Source: Variovorax ginsengisoli
Lineage (GTDB): Bacteria; Pseudomonadota; Gammaproteobacteria; Burkholderiales; Burkholderiaceae_C
Direction of reading: 5' to 3'
NCBI RefSeq assembly: GCF_030486595.1
Contig: NZ_JAUJZH010000003.1
Location: 310,001 to 374,000 of the forward strand
Length of the DNA stretch: 64,000 nt
Part shown: positions 28,576 to 38,669 of the stretch, one piece after another
Position numbering within the stretch: position 1 is the stretch's first letter
Layout: each line of letters begins with the position of its first letter
Program-made: the position numbers and the translations under genes
Notes under the pieces: model-generated
The model's database searches: none
What the model was told of the DNA's origin: nothing
What the model saw: the letters and a program-made list of their open reading frames with translations, nothing else

Positions 28576-28591
28576 GCGGGCCGCGATGTTC

Positions 28592-29893
28592 TCACGGCGC
28601 CATCTGCTGCGGCAACCAGGTCACGAGCTGCGGTATGAAGTAGATGATGAGCACCGCCGCCACCATGAGGAAGAACATCGGCAGCGTCACGCGTGCGATG
28701 TAGATCAGGTCGCGCCCGGTCATGCCTTGCAGCACGAACAGGTTGAAGCCCACCGGCGGAGTGATCTGCGCCATCTCCACCACCAGCACGATGAAGATGC
28801 CGAACCAGACCGGGTCGATGCCCGCTGCGGTCACGGTCGGCATGATCACGCCCATCGTCAGCACCACCATCGAGATGCCGTCCAGGAAGCAGCCGAGCAC
28901 GATGTAGAACACCGCCAGCATCAGGATCAGCTGGAACTTCGACAGCCCAAGCGAGCCGATCCACTCGGCCAGGTGCCGCGGCAGTCCGATGTAGCCCATC
29001 GCCAGCGTGAGGAACGCGGCCCCCGCGAGGATCAGCGCCATCATGCAATAGAGCCGCGTCGCGCCCAGCAGCGATTCCTTGAAGGTGCCCCAGGTGAGTG
29101 AGCGCTGCAGGCCCGAGATGACCAGGGCGCCGACCACGCCCAATGCGGCGGCTTCGGTGGCGGTCGCGATGCCGGCGTAGATCGAGCCGAGCACCGAGAG
29201 GATCAGCAGCGCGACCGGGATCAGGCTCAGCGAGGCGCGCAGCTTGTCGCCGAAGGGCATCGGCGGATCTGCGGGCGGCACCCGGTCCGGATGAAGCAGT
29301 GCCCAGATGGCGATGTAGCCGGAGAACAGCAGGGCCAGCAGAATGCCGGGCACCACGCCGGCGATGAAGAGCCGCGCGATCGAGACGTCGGCGCTGACGC
29401 CGTAGACGATCATGATGATCGAAGGCGGAATCAACAGGCCCAGGGTGCCGGCGCCCGCCAGCGTGCCGATCACCATGTCGTCCGGATAGCCGCGCCGCTG
29501 GAGCTCGGGCAGCGTCATCTTGCCGATCGTCGCGCAGGTGGCGGCGCTCGATCCCGACACCGCGGCGAACACGGCGCAGCCCGCGACGTTGGTGTGCAGC
29601 AGGCGCCCGGGCAGGCTCTGCATCCAGGGTGCGAGACCCTTGAACATGTCCTGCGAGAGCCGGGTGCGGAACAGGATCTCGCCCATCCAGAGGAACAGCG
29701 GCAGCGCGGTCAGCGTCCAGCCCGAGGCCGAGCCCCAGATGGTCACCGCCATCGCGTCACCGGCGGGCCGGGCGGAAAACAGCTGCATGCCGATCCAGGC
29801 GACGCCCGAGAGCGTCAGGCCGATCCAGACGCCGCTGCCGAGGATCAAAAACAAGGTGAGGATCAGCAGGCCTGCGGTGGCGATGTCACTCAT
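28592..29893 (-). CDS. dctM: TRAP transporter large permease (DctM type)
   Basis: A 433-residue polytopic permease. The motifs [23 protein letters not shown] near residue 125 and [22 protein letters not shown] near 340 are typical of DctM. It works with the small permease, which overlaps it by eight bases, and with the periplasmic binding protein encoded upstream to import a carboxylate or similar solute with Na+. Confidence 0.92.
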   Translation of the reverse strand: MSDIATAGLLILTLFLILGSGVWIGLTLSGVAWIGMQLFSARPAGDAMAVTIWGSASGWTLTALPLFLWMGEILFRTRLSQDMFKGLAPWMQSLPGRLLHTNVAGCAVFAAVSGSSAATCATIGKMTLPELQRRGYPDDMVIGTLAGAGTLGLLIPPSIIMIVYGVSADVSIARLFIAGVVPGILLALLFSGYIAIWALLHPDRVPPADPPMPFGDKLRASLSLIPVALLILSVLGSIYAGIATATEAAALGVVGALVISGLQRSLTWGTFKESLLGATRLYCMMALILAGAAFLTLAMGYIGLPRHLAEWIGSLGLSKFQLILMLAVFYIVLGCFLDGISMVVLTMGVIMPTVTAAGIDPVWFGIFIVLVVEMAQITPPVGFNLFVLQGMTGRDLIYIARVTLPMFFLMVAAVLIIYFIPQLVTWLPQQMAP

Positions 29894-30392
29894 GGCGCAG
29901 CGCCTCGGCGTTGGCTTGCAGCGGGCGCCCGTTCCACTCGACGAAGAACTCGTCGACCGCGGCGATCGCGAACACCACGGCACCGACGGCCATGCCCAGC
30001 TGCGGCAGCCACAGCGGCGTGGCGTCATTGCCGGTGGAGATGTCGTTGTAGCCGTGCGATTGCCAGGCCAGGCGCACGCTGTAGAAGGCGAACAGCGCCG
30101 CCAGCAGCGCCCCGACGCCGCAGGCCCAGCGTTCCAGCCAGCGGCGCCCGGCCGGCCCCAGCCGCGAGACGATCAGCGTGACGCGGATATGCTCGCCGCG
30201 CTTCAGCGTGTGGGCCAGCGCCAGGAAGCCGGTGCCCGCCATCAGGTAGCCGGCATAGGCGTCGATGCCCGGGATGTTGAAGTACAGCTGCCGTCCGATG
30301 ATCGACAGCAGCACCATGGCCAGCAGTCCGACCATGAAAAGCGCCGCCAGGGCGGCGGCGCTGTCATAGAGAAAGTCGAGTGTCTTGCGCAT
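29886..30392 (-). CDS. dctQ: TRAP transporter small permease (DctQ type)
   Basis: A 168-residue, four-helix DctQ protein. YLMAGTGFLALAHTLKRGEHIRV near residue 48 is the conserved core. It lies 20 bases after the binding-protein gene and overlaps dctM, so the three form one unit. Confidence 0.9.
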   Translation of the reverse strand: MRKTLDFLYDSAAALAALFMVGLLAMVLLSIIGRQLYFNIPGIDAYAGYLMAGTGFLALAHTLKRGEHIRVTLIVSRLGPAGRRWLERWACGVGALLAALFAFYSVRLAWQSHGYNDISTGNDATPLWLPQLGMAVGAVVFAIAAVDEFFVEWNGRPLQANAEALRHE

Positions 30393-30412
30393 TGGGGGCC
30401 AGGCGTTCGCCC

Positions 30413-31381
30413 TTACATCTTCTTGTAGGCGTCGACCACGCTCTGACCCTCGGGGCCGGCTTTCTCGAGCCATTCCTTGATCATCGTGTCGCCCACTTTC
30501 TTCATGTCCGACTTGAGCTGGGCGGAGGGAACGTGAACGGTCATGCCGTTCTTCTTCAGCAGGTCGAGGTACTCGAGGTTCTTCTTCTTCGACAGTTCCC
30601 AGCCGCGCTTCTCCGCCTCGGCGCCGGCCTTCAGCAAGGCCTCCTGCGATGGCTTGTCCAGCGCGTCGAAGGCCTTCTTGTTGACCAGCACCGCGTTCTT
30701 CGGCAGCCAGGCCTGCGTGTCGTAGAAGTTCTTGATGTATTCGTAGGTCTTGGTGTCGTAGCCGGTCGATCCGGACGACATGTAGGACTCGATCACGCCG
30801 GTGGCCATGGCCTGCGACAGTTCGGCCTGCTGCACCGTGACGGGCTGGGCGCCGACCAGTTCGCCGATGCGTGCGGTCGCGGGGCTGTAGGCGCGCCACT
30901 TGACGCCCTTCAGGTCGGCGGCCGAGGCGATCTCCTTCTTGACGAAGATGCCCTGCGGCGGCCATGCGACCGCGTACAGCAGCATGATGCCCTGCTCGGC
31001 CAGCTTCTTCTCGAGCACCGGCTTCTGGGCCTGATAGAGCTTCCAGGCCGCGTCGTAGCTGTCGGCCAGGAACGGGATGCCGTCGGCACCGAACATCTGC
31101 CATTCGTTCTGGTAGTTGACCAGCAGGATCTCGCCCATCTGCGCCTGGCCGCCCTGCACCGCACGCTTGATCTCCGGTGCCTTGAACAAGGCCGCATTCG
31201 AATGCACCGTGATCTTGAGCTTGCCGGCGCTCGCCTTGTCCACGTCGCTCGCGAACTGAGTGATGTTCTCCGTGTGGAAGTTGGTTGCGGGGTAGGCCGT
31301 GGGCAGGTCCCACTTGGTCTGCGCGAAGGCGGCGGCGCCGAGGGTCAGGCCAGCGAGGGCAATGCCGAACTTGTGATGCAT
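30413..31381 (-). CDS. dctP: TRAP transporter periplasmic solute-binding protein (DctP type)
   Basis: A 322-residue secreted protein. The signal peptide runs to about residue 20 (MHHKFGIALAGLTLGAAAFA). The DctP fold is supported by AVQGGQAQMGEILLVNYQNE, AWPPQGIFVKKEI and LKGVKWRAYSPATARIGELVGA, the last carrying the conserved substrate-binding Arg. The ligand is unknown. GGAG precedes the ATG at 31381. It is the first gene of the TRAP operon; the HHH gene upstream ends in a terminator. Confidence 0.92.
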   Translation of the reverse strand: MHHKFGIALAGLTLGAAAFAQTKWDLPTAYPATNFHTENITQFASDVDKASAGKLKITVHSNAALFKAPEIKRAVQGGQAQMGEILLVNYQNEWQMFGADGIPFLADSYDAAWKLYQAQKPVLEKKLAEQGIMLLYAVAWPPQGIFVKKEIASAADLKGVKWRAYSPATARIGELVGAQPVTVQQAELSQAMATGVIESYMSSGSTGYDTKTYEYIKNFYDTQAWLPKNAVLVNKKAFDALDKPSQEALLKAGAEAEKRGWELSKKKNLEYLDLLKKNGMTVHVPSAQLKSDMKKVGDTMIKEWLEKAGPEGQSVVDAYKKM

Positions 31382-31499
31382 GGACACTCCAGAAGGTGCG
31401 GAAGTAAAAGGGCGATCGGCAGCATACGTGCAAATATCGGGCCACTGCTCGGGCCTTTCCCTGCCACGGCAATCCTGATGGGCAAACTGGTTCGGCACG

Positions 31500-31520
31500 A
31501 AAAAGCCGCCCGGAGGCGGC
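31500..31520 (-). terminator. Rho-independent terminator after the HHH-protein gene
   Basis: On the minus strand GCCGCC and GGCGGC pair around a four-base loop and are followed by five T residues. It lies 32 bases past the stop of the minus-strand gene ending at 31553 and ahead of the TRAP operon. The rest of 31382-31552 is leader sequence of dctP with no other gene seen. Confidence 0.8.
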
Positions 31521-31552
31521 CTCGTGTGGTTGTCCGGCGTGGCCGGACGGGT

Positions 31553-31918
31553 TCAGGGCTTGGCTGCGGCCTTGACCGGCGCCGGCGCCGCTGCGGCCTT
31601 GCCCGCCGCCTTCGGTTCGACCTTGGCCGCCGTGACGGCGGGCGCCGCCGGCGCGCCGAAGCCCTGGCCATCGATCGTCAGCCCTTCGGCCGACAACTGG
31701 GTCGCCGCCTTGTCCTTCACGCCTTTCACCCGGCCCATGAAGTCGGCCCAGTCCTTGAATGGCGCCTCCTTGCGGGCGTCCGTGATGCGCTTGGACATGG
31801 CCGGACCCACGCCCTTGATCCCGAGCAGCTCCGCCTCGGTGGCCTTGTTGGCATCGACTGCGGCCCAGGAGCCGACAGCAAACAGCATGGCCGCGATGGC
31901 CACTATCTTCTTCATCAT
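31553..31918 (-). CDS. Helix-hairpin-helix protein with signal peptide (ComEA-like)
   Basis: A 121-residue exported protein. It has a signal peptide (MMKKIVAIAAMLFAVGSWA), then a helix-hairpin-helix DNA-binding unit, VDANKATEAELLGIKGVGPA with MSKRITDAR following, then an Ala/Pro/Lys-rich tail from about residue 85. ComEA-like proteins bind incoming DNA in the periplasm during transformation. GGGAGAG precedes tandem ATGs at 31918 and 31915. Involvement in DNA uptake is inferred from family only. Confidence 0.85.
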   Translation of the reverse strand: MMKKIVAIAAMLFAVGSWAAVDANKATEAELLGIKGVGPAMSKRITDARKEAPFKDWADFMGRVKGVKDKAATQLSAEGLTIDGQGFGAPAAPAVTAAKVEPKAAGKAAAAPAPVKAAAKP

Positions 31919-32024
31919 CTTTTTTCTCTCCCTGACATGGTGTGGGAGGCGCCGAAGCACCCCGCCGCGCGCCGAGTGCGCCCGGCCCGGACCATGATAT
32001 CGGCGAAGCGCCTCGGCAGGGGGA

Positions 32025-33209
32025 TCAGAGTTCCTCGACGCGCCGTGGGGGGTAGCTGTCCCAGGCCTGGCAGCCCGGGCAGTGCCAGAAGTACTGGTGG
32101 GCCTCGAAACCGCAGGCCGCGCAGCGGTAGCGCATCAGCGGCCGGGTGGCCTGGTCGAGCGAACGCTGCACCTGCGGGTGGAACTGCTCGTGTTCGAAAC
32201 GCTCGCCGGCCAGCCAGCGCGAGGCCGCCACCAGAGAGGGATGGTGCGCCAGATGGGCGATGTAGCCGTCGCGCGGCTGCGCCGAGATCGCCGCATCCGA
32301 GGGCGCATCGTCGGGCAATGCCGGCGTGCCGCCCAGCGCGATGATCGCCTCGAGTACATCGATCGATGGCGATGCCACGTAGCGCCGCTGCAGCAGGGCG
32401 AGCGCCTCGCCGGAGCGCTGCGAAGCCACCGCGGCCTGCTGCATCGCCGCCGCGTACAGGGGCAGCGCCAGCGGCGCGGTCTCGCTCAGTGCCGCCAGCG
32501 TGTCGAAGGCTGCCGCCGCATCGCCCTTGCGCAGTTGCAGCGTGGCGCTGTCGATGGCCGGTCGCGGCGCCTCGGGCGCCAGCGCGACGGCCTGCTGCAG
32601 CAGCCGGCCCGCGCCCCCGAGGTCGCCGGCGGCCACGCGTTCGGTCGCCTGTTCGCACAGATGGTGGGCCCGGCGGGTGCCGTAGCTGGCCTGGTCGGAT
32701 TCATCGAGCTTCTGTGCCACGTCCTCGGCCTGCGCCCATTCGCGCGAACGTTCGTAGATGGCGAGCAGCGAGAGCCGGGCCTCGTTCTCGTAGCGCGTGC
32801 CTTCGAGCTTCTGCAGCGCGGCCTCGGCGCGGTCGAGCAGCCCGGCGCGCAGGAAATCCTGCGCCAGCGCGTGCTGCGCGCGGTCGCGATCGGCGCGGCT
32901 CAGATCGCCCCGGCCCAGCAGGTGCTCGTGCACGCGGACTGCGCGCTGGTATTCGCCCCGGCGCCGGAACAAGTTGCCCAGCGCGAAATGCAGCTCCTGC
33001 GTGTCGGGGTCGTTCTGCACCGCCTCGATGAAGGCGTCGATGGCCTGGTCCTGCTGCTCGTTGAGCAGGAAGTTCAGGCCGCGGAAATAGGCCTTGGGCG
33101 CCTGGCGGTTCTCGATCCTGAGCTGCCGCAGGTCGAAGCGCGAAGCGAGCCAGCCGAGCACGAAGGCGATCGGCAGGCCGAGCAGCAGCCAGCTGAAATC
33201 AAAGTCCAT
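32025..33209 (-). CDS. lapB: Lipopolysaccharide assembly protein B
   Basis: A 394-residue protein with an N-terminal membrane anchor (residues 5-24), TPR repeats, and a C-terminal rubredoxin-like metal site CAAC...CPGC near residues 363-380. LapB (YciM) adjusts lipopolysaccharide synthesis by directing LpxC degradation through FtsH. It overlaps lapA by 11 bases, as in many proteobacteria. The ATG at 33209 begins MDFDFSWLLLGLPIAF. Confidence 0.93.
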   Translation of the reverse strand: MDFDFSWLLLGLPIAFVLGWLASRFDLRQLRIENRQAPKAYFRGLNFLLNEQQDQAIDAFIEAVQNDPDTQELHFALGNLFRRRGEYQRAVRVHEHLLGRGDLSRADRDRAQHALAQDFLRAGLLDRAEAALQKLEGTRYENEARLSLLAIYERSREWAQAEDVAQKLDESDQASYGTRRAHHLCEQATERVAAGDLGGAGRLLQQAVALAPEAPRPAIDSATLQLRKGDAAAAFDTLAALSETAPLALPLYAAAMQQAAVASQRSGEALALLQRRYVASPSIDVLEAIIALGGTPALPDDAPSDAAISAQPRDGYIAHLAHHPSLVAASRWLAGERFEHEQFHPQVQRSLDQATRPLMRYRCAACGFEAHQYFWHCPGCQAWDSYPPRRVEEL

Positions 33210-33516
33210 GTTGGCGAACGGCGGGCAGGTCGGTGGTGGCAGGCGCGGGCGGCGCCGCGGGCGAGGCCGTCGTCGGGGCGACCGGGGCGGCCGGTCGCTG
33301 GGCTGCGGCGCTGCGGTGTTTCCACCAGCCCGGCAGCATGCCGAGCGCGCCGACCACCAGGCCGCCGGCAAAGGCGGCCAGCACCACCAGCACCAGCGGC
33401 GCGCGCCACGAGGTGCCGAAGAAGAAGTAGACGGTGGCGTCGTGCTGGTTGTTCAGCGCGAAGGCGAAGAGGGTAAAAAAAATGGCTGCCTTGAGCAGCC
33501 ACAGGAGGTATTTCAT
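33199..33516 (-). CDS. lapA: LapA-domain membrane protein
   Basis: A 105-residue protein with two membrane helices (about 5-22 and 40-60) and a Pro/Ala-rich tail, the DUF1049/LapA layout. It is encoded between ihfB and lapB and overlaps lapB, the conserved arrangement. Confidence 0.88.
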   Translation of the reverse strand: MKYLLWLLKAAIFFTLFAFALNNQHDATVYFFFGTSWRAPLVLVVLAAFAGGLVVGALGMLPGWWKHRSAAAQRPAAPVAPTTASPAAPPAPATTDLPAVRQHGL

Positions 33517-33548
33517 GCGGGTCCCCGATGGCCGGGGAATTCTATGCC

Positions 33549-33866
33549 TCAGCGGGCCTTGTTCTTCTCGGCGTCGAGGATCGCGGTCTGGGCGTCGACC
33601 GCCTCGCGCAGGGCCTTGCCCGGCTTGAAGTGGGGCACCCGCTTCTCGGGGATCTGGACGCTCTCGCCGGACCGCGGGTTGCGTCCGATGCGCGGCGGGC
33701 GCCGGTTGACCGTGAAGCTGCCGAAACCGCGAATCTCGATGCGGTGCCCGCGCACCAGCGCGTCGCCCATGGCGTCAAGAATGGTCTTGACGGCGTATTC
33801 GGCATCGCGGTGCGTGAGTTGCGCAAAGCGGGCTGCGAGTTCTTCGACGAGATCGGAGCGGGTCAT
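33549..33866 (-). CDS. ihfB: Integration host factor subunit beta
   Basis: A 105-residue DNA-bending protein of the HU/IHF family. [31 protein letters not shown] and [15 protein letters not shown] are diagnostic of the beta subunit. It pairs with IHF-alpha. It lies after rpsA, the usual neighbour, but a terminator stands between them. Confidence 0.96.
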   Translation of the reverse strand: MTRSDLVEELAARFAQLTHRDAEYAVKTILDAMGDALVRGHRIEIRGFGSFTVNRRPPRIGRNPRSGESVQIPEKRVPHFKPGKALREAVDAQTAILDAEKNKAR

Positions 33867-33884
33867 GGCAAGAAATGTAGGCGA

Positions 33885-33922
33885 AAAAAAAGACAGGGTG
33901 GCGCCCGGCGCCGACCCTGTCC
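33885..33922 (-). terminator. Strong rho-independent terminator after rpsA
   Basis: On the minus strand GACAGGGT pairs with a downstream CCCTGTC across an inner GC-rich stem and is followed by eight T residues. It lies 12 bases after the rpsA stop and 18 bases before the ihfB start, so some ihfB expression may depend on read-through. Confidence 0.85.
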
Positions 33923-33934
33923 CCGGGACCCGGA

Positions 33935-35620
33935 TTACTTGTCCGAGTTGTCCAGCTTGGCGCGCAGCAGGGCGCCCAGGCTGGTCGTGCCCGCGTTCTC
34001 GCGTGCCGACTGCTGGCTCAGGCTGGCCATGGCGCCTTGCTCGTCGACCATGTCCTTCTGCTTGATCGACAGCTGGATGTTGCGGGTCTTGCGATCCACA
34101 TTGACCACCACGGCCGTGACTTCATCGCCTTCCTTGAGCACGTTGCGTGCATCTTCCACGCGGTCGCGGGAAATTTCGCTGGCGCGCAGGTAGCCGATGA
34201 TGTCTTCGCCGAGGTCGATTTCAGCGCCGCGGGCGTCCACGGTCTTGACCTTGCCGGTCACGACCTGGCCCTTGTCGTTCACGGTCGTGAACGTGGTGAA
34301 CGGATCGCTGTCGAGCTGCTTGATGCCCAGCGAGATGCGCTCGCGGTCGACGTCGACGGCCAGCACGATCGCTTCGACTTCCTGGCCCTTCTTGTAGTTG
34401 CGAACGGCGGTCTCGCCGGTTTCGTTCCACGAGAGGTCGGACAGGTGCACCAGGCCGTCGATGCCGGCAGCCAGACCCACGAAGACGCCGAAGTCGGTGA
34501 TCGACTTGATCGGGCCCTTGACGCGGTCGCCGCGCTTGGTGTTCTGCGCGAACTCTTGCCACGGGTTGGCCTTGCACTGCTTCATGCCCAGGCTGATGCG
34601 GCGCTTGTCTTCGTCGATCTCGAGGACCATGACTTCGACTTCGTCGCCGAGCGAGACGATCTTGTTCGGCGCGATGTTCTTGTTGGTCCAGTCCATTTCG
34701 GAGACGTGCACCAGGCCTTCGATGCCGGGTTCGAGTTCGACGAACGCGCCGTAGTCGGCGATGTTCGTGACCTTGCCGAACAGGCGGGTCGATTGCGGGT
34801 AGCGGCGCGAAACACCCATCCACGGGTCGTCGCCCATTTGCTTCAGACCCAGCGAGACACGGTTCTTCTCGGTGTCGAACTTGAGGATCTTGGCGGTGAT
34901 TTCCTGGCCGGCCTGCACCACTTCGCTCGGGTGGCGGACGCGGCGCCATGCCATGTCGGTGATGTGCAGCAGACCGTCGATGCCGCCGAGGTCGACGAAC
35001 GCACCGTATTCGGTGATGTTCTTGACGACGCCGCGCACGACTGCGCCTTCCTTCAGGGTTTCCATCAGCTTGGCGCGTTCTTCGCCCATACTGGCTTCGA
35101 CCACGGCACGGCGCGACAGCACGACGTTGTTGCGCTTGCGGTCGAGCTTGATGACCTTGAATTCGAGGGTCTTGTTCTCGTAAGGGGTCAGGTCCTTGAT
35201 CGGACGGGTGTCGATCAGCGAACCCGGCAGGAAGGCGCGGATGCCGTTGACCAGCACCGTGAGGCCGCCCTTGACCTTGCCGCTCGTGGTGCCGGTGACG
35301 AAGTCGCCGGATTCGAGGGCCTTCTCGAGCGCGAGCCACGAAGCCAGACGCTTGGCGGTGTCGCGCGAGAGGATGGTGTCGCCGTAGCCGTTTTCGACGG
35401 AGCCGATGGCCACGGAAACGAAATCGCCGGCCTGGACTTCGAGCTCGCCCTTGTCGTTCTTGAACTCTTCGATCGGCACGTAGGCTTCGGACTTGAGGCC
35501 TGCGTTGACGACGACGTGGTTGTGTTCGACACGCACGACTTCGGCGGTGATGACCTCACCGGTGCGCATCTCCGAACGCTTCAGGGATTCTTCGAATAGG
35601 TCGGCAAAAGATTCAGACAT
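33935..35620 (-). CDS. rpsA: 30S ribosomal protein S1
   Basis: A 561-residue protein with six S1 RNA-binding domains. Repeats such as [20 protein letters not shown] and [21 protein letters not shown] are visible. Length matches the family. It binds mRNA for initiation on the ribosome. The 171 bases upstream (35621-35791) hold the leader and no gene. S1 also takes part in tmRNA function; ssrA is in the same window. Confidence 0.98.
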   Translation of the reverse strand: MSESFADLFEESLKRSEMRTGEVITAEVVRVEHNHVVVNAGLKSEAYVPIEEFKNDKGELEVQAGDFVSVAIGSVENGYGDTILSRDTAKRLASWLALEKALESGDFVTGTTSGKVKGGLTVLVNGIRAFLPGSLIDTRPIKDLTPYENKTLEFKVIKLDRKRNNVVLSRRAVVEASMGEERAKLMETLKEGAVVRGVVKNITEYGAFVDLGGIDGLLHITDMAWRRVRHPSEVVQAGQEITAKILKFDTEKNRVSLGLKQMGDDPWMGVSRRYPQSTRLFGKVTNIADYGAFVELEPGIEGLVHVSEMDWTNKNIAPNKIVSLGDEVEVMVLEIDEDKRRISLGMKQCKANPWQEFAQNTKRGDRVKGPIKSITDFGVFVGLAAGIDGLVHLSDLSWNETGETAVRNYKKGQEVEAIVLAVDVDRERISLGIKQLDSDPFTTFTTVNDKGQVVTGKVKTVDARGAEIDLGEDIIGYLRASEISRDRVEDARNVLKEGDEVTAVVVNVDRKTRNIQLSIKQKDMVDEQGAMASLSQQSARENAGTTSLGALLRAKLDNSDK

Positions 35621-35791
35621 GTGTTTTTCCTTCCGTCACTCAGGGTTTGCAGCTGCGATGGCGACATTGCCTGCAGCTGGCTTGGATCTGGCGACGGCGG
35701 TTGTGTGGGCATGAAGCCCGGTTAGGGTTGAACAACCAGCATGGCCGATGCGCTGTCGCGCGGCGGGGACCCGGCTGGATCGAAATACCGT

Positions 35792-37786
35792 TCAAGAAGA
35801 CTCGAACGGCTGTACTTCCTGCCACCAGGCAAGCACCTGCACGACCGATTGCTCGATCGTCTGGTGCGAGTTGTCCAGGAGGCGGGCATCAGGCGCCGGC
35901 TTGAGTGGCGCGACGCTGCGGGAGGAGTCCCGGAGGTCACGCGCTTCCAGGTCGGCGCGAAGACTGTCGATTGTAGTCGAAATACCCTTTGAAATCAACT
36001 GCTTATAGCGCCGTTCGGCCCGGTGGGCGGCGCTCGCCGTGAGGTAGACCTTGAGCCCGGCGTCCGGGAAGATCACGGTGCCCATGTCGCGGCCGTCGGC
36101 CACCAGGCCCGGCAGGCGCCGGAAGCTGCGCTGCAGGGCCAGCAGGGCGGCCCGCACCGCCGGCAGCGCCGAGACGCGCGAGGCGTCCATGCCGGCGGCT
36201 TCCGTGCGCAAGTCCTCGCTCACATCCTCGCCCGCCAACAGCACCTTGCCCTCGTTGAACACGAGAGGCAGGGCCCGCGCCAGGTCGGCGATGCGGGCCT
36301 CGTGGGCGGGCTCGGCGTCGAGTCCGGCGCGGCGCATCGCCAGCCCGGTCACGCGGTAGAGCGTGCCCGAGTCCAGGTAGTGGTAGCCGAGCCGCCGCGC
36401 CACCTCGACCGTCAGCGTGCCCTTGCCCGAGGCGGTCGGGCCGTCGATGCAGATCACCGGCACCTCGGGCGCATGGGCGACCGAGAACAGGGTCTCGAAA
36501 TAATCGGGGAAGGTCTTGGCGACGCAGTGCGGATCGAGGATGCGCACCGCGACGCCGTCCGGATTGAAGGCCGCCAGCGAAAAGCACATCGCCACCCGGT
36601 GGTCGTCGTAGGTCTTGATGCTGGCCGGCCGCCAGCTGCCGGCCGGCAGCGGGTGGACGCGGATGAAGTCGGGGCCGTCCTCGACCGTGGCCCCGAGCTT
36701 GCGCAGCTCGTTGGCCATGGCGTCGATGCGGTCGGTTTCCTTGACGCGCCAGCTGGCGATGTTGCGCAGCGTGCTCGGGCCATCGGCGTAGAGCGCCATC
36801 ACGGCCAGGGTCATCGCGGCATCGGGAATGTGGTTGGCGTCGAGGTCGATGGCCCGGAGCGGCCAGGCGCCGCGCGAGATCGCCAGCCAGTTCGGGCCAC
36901 TGTCGACCCTGGCGCCCATCCGGCGCGCGGCGTCGATGAAGCGGATGTCGCCCTGGATCGATTCGGCGCCGACGCCCTCGATCCGGATGCCCGTTCCTTC
37001 GGCGATGGCGCCGAGCGCGATGAAGTAGCTGGCCGACGACGCATCCGCCTCGACGTGGATATCGCCCGGCGAGCGGTACTGGCTGCCGGCCGGAATGGTG
37101 AAGCGCTGCCAGCCCTCGCGCCGCACGGTGATCCCGAAGCGCGCCAGCAGGTTGAGCGTGATCTCGATGTAGGGCTTGGAGATCAGTTCGCCGACCACGT
37201 CGATCACGATGTCGCGCTGGGCGGCCAATGGAAGGGCCAGCAGCAGCGCGGTCAGGAATTGGCTGGAGACGTCGCCGCGGACGCGGATCGGGCCGTCGAG
37301 CTGCAGGTCGTCGAGCGCGACCGGATGGATCTGCAGCGGCGGATAGCCCGGGTTGCCGAGGTAGTCGACGCGGCAGCCGAGTTGGGTCAGGGCGTCGACC
37401 AGGTCGCCGATCGGGCGCTCGTGCATGCGCGGCACGCCGCGCAGCTCGAACTCGCCGCCCAGCAGGGCCAGCGCGGCGGTCAGCGGCCGCATCGCGGTGC
37501 CGGCGTTGCCGAGGAACAGCGACGCCGAGGGCGTCTTCAACCGGCCGCCGAGCCCTTCGATGCGCAGGATGTCGCCGGCGCGCTCGACGGTGCAGCCGAG
37601 GGCGGCCAGCGCATCGAGCATGACCCGCGTGTCGTCCGAATCGAGCAGGTCGTGCACGGTCGTCGTGCCGCTGGCCAGTGCCGCCAGCAGCAGCACGCGG
37701 TTGGAAATGCTCTTGGAGCCCGGCAGCCGGACGGTGCCGGCCGCCGCGCCCAGCGGCGGGATGTCGAGGAAGGGGGTCGTGAACAT
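35792..37786 (-). CDS. aroA-cmk: Bifunctional EPSP synthase / cytidylate kinase fusion
   Basis: A 664-residue fusion. Residues 1 to about 438 are EPSP synthase ([66 protein letters not shown]), and from about 442 there is a cytidylate kinase with P-loop [12 protein letters not shown] and [20 protein letters not shown]. The first domain makes a shikimate-pathway intermediate and the second phosphorylates CMP/dCMP. No stop or restart separates the domains. The fusion joins genes that are usually adjacent in Burkholderiales. It starts two bases after the tyrA stop. Confidence 0.96.
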   Translation of the reverse strand: MFTTPFLDIPPLGAAAGTVRLPGSKSISNRVLLLAALASGTTTVHDLLDSDDTRVMLDALAALGCTVERAGDILRIEGLGGRLKTPSASLFLGNAGTAMRPLTAALALLGGEFELRGVPRMHERPIGDLVDALTQLGCRVDYLGNPGYPPLQIHPVALDDLQLDGPIRVRGDVSSQFLTALLLALPLAAQRDIVIDVVGELISKPYIEITLNLLARFGITVRREGWQRFTIPAGSQYRSPGDIHVEADASSASYFIALGAIAEGTGIRIEGVGAESIQGDIRFIDAARRMGARVDSGPNWLAISRGAWPLRAIDLDANHIPDAAMTLAVMALYADGPSTLRNIASWRVKETDRIDAMANELRKLGATVEDGPDFIRVHPLPAGSWRPASIKTYDDHRVAMCFSLAAFNPDGVAVRILDPHCVAKTFPDYFETLFSVAHAPEVPVICIDGPTASGKGTLTVEVARRLGYHYLDSGTLYRVTGLAMRRAGLDAEPAHEARIADLARALPLVFNEGKVLLAGEDVSEDLRTEAAGMDASRVSALPAVRAALLALQRSFRRLPGLVADGRDMGTVIFPDAGLKVYLTASAAHRAERRYKQLISKGISTTIDSLRADLEARDLRDSSRSVAPLKPAPDARLLDNSHQTIEQSVVQVLAWWQEVQPFESS

Positions 37787-37788
37787 GG

Positions 37789-38667
37789 TCAGTCCGGCGA
37801 GGCGGCCACGCCGGGCTGCCACAGGGAGCGAGTGCCGCTCGCCGCCGCGATCGCGTCTTCCAGCTCCTGGGCGTTGCCGGTGCGCACCAGCGCCTCGAGG
37901 TGGGCCAGGGCCTCGCGGAAGCCCTGGGCCTGCAGCAGCACCTGCTCGCGGTTGGCCAGCAGGACGTCGCGCCACATGGTCGGGTCGCTGGCGGCGATGC
38001 GCGTGAAGTCGCGGAAGCCCGGGCCCGCCAGTTCGAGGAAGCGGCTCCCCTGGGGGTGCGCGGTCATGGCGTTGATGAAGGCGAAGGCCAGCAGGTGCGG
38101 CAGGTGGCTCACGGCCGCGAAGGCGCTGTCATGGGCCTCGGGCGTCATCGTCACCACCTTGGCACCGATGGCGGTCCAGACCTTGGAGGCCCGCTGCACG
38201 TTCGAGCGCAGCGTGGCCTTGACCGGCGTGAGTACCACCTGGCGCCCGGCGTACAGGTCGGCATCCGCATGCTCGACCCCGGCCAGCTCCTTGCCGGCGA
38301 TCGGGTGGGCCGGGACGAAGGCGCCGATCTGGTCCTGCAGGCCGCGCCGCGCCGCCTCGATGACGTCGCCCTTGGTCGAGCCGACGTCCATCACGAACAT
38401 CTTGTCGTTGATGCCGTGGCGGATCGCCTTGAAAGTCTGCTCGGAGGCGCCGACCGGGACCGCGATCAGCACCAGGTCGGCGCCCGACATCGCGAGCAGC
38501 GCGGAGGGCGCCGCGACATCGATGACGCCGAGCTGCCGCGCGCGTTCGGTGGTCGAGGGCGACTTGCTGTAGCCGACCACCCGCTTCACCAGTTTCGCGC
38601 GCTTGAGCGCCAGCGCGAACGAGCCGCCCATCAATCCGCAGCCAATCAGGCCCAACTGTTCGATCAT
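37789..38667 (-). CDS. tyrA: Prephenate dehydrogenase
   Basis: A 292-residue enzyme with an NAD-binding motif [18 protein letters not shown] at residues 7-24, [11 protein letters not shown] near 102 and [14 protein letters not shown] near 124. It converts prephenate to 4-hydroxyphenylpyruvate for tyrosine synthesis. It lies two bases downstream of pheA and two upstream of aroA-cmk. The hisC-type aminotransferase often found between pheA and tyrA in relatives is missing. Confidence 0.95.
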   Translation of the reverse strand: MIEQLGLIGCGLMGGSFALALKRAKLVKRVVGYSKSPSTTERARQLGVIDVAAPSALLAMSGADLVLIAVPVGASEQTFKAIRHGINDKMFVMDVGSTKGDVIEAARRGLQDQIGAFVPAHPIAGKELAGVEHADADLYAGRQVVLTPVKATLRSNVQRASKVWTAIGAKVVTMTPEAHDSAFAAVSHLPHLLAFAFINAMTAHPQGSRFLELAGPGFRDFTRIAASDPTMWRDVLLANREQVLLQAQGFREALAHLEALVRTGNAQELEDAIAAASGTRSLWQPGVAASPD

Positions 38668-38669
38668 CG

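Noticed and set aside
28576..28591. Fluoride riboswitch upstream of crcB
   Set aside because: Only 16 bases separate crcB from the TRAP permease gene, too short for the aptamer.
36023..38572. Long open frame opposite aroA-cmk and tyrA
   Set aside because: It crosses two real genes on the other strand and has no recognisable domain.
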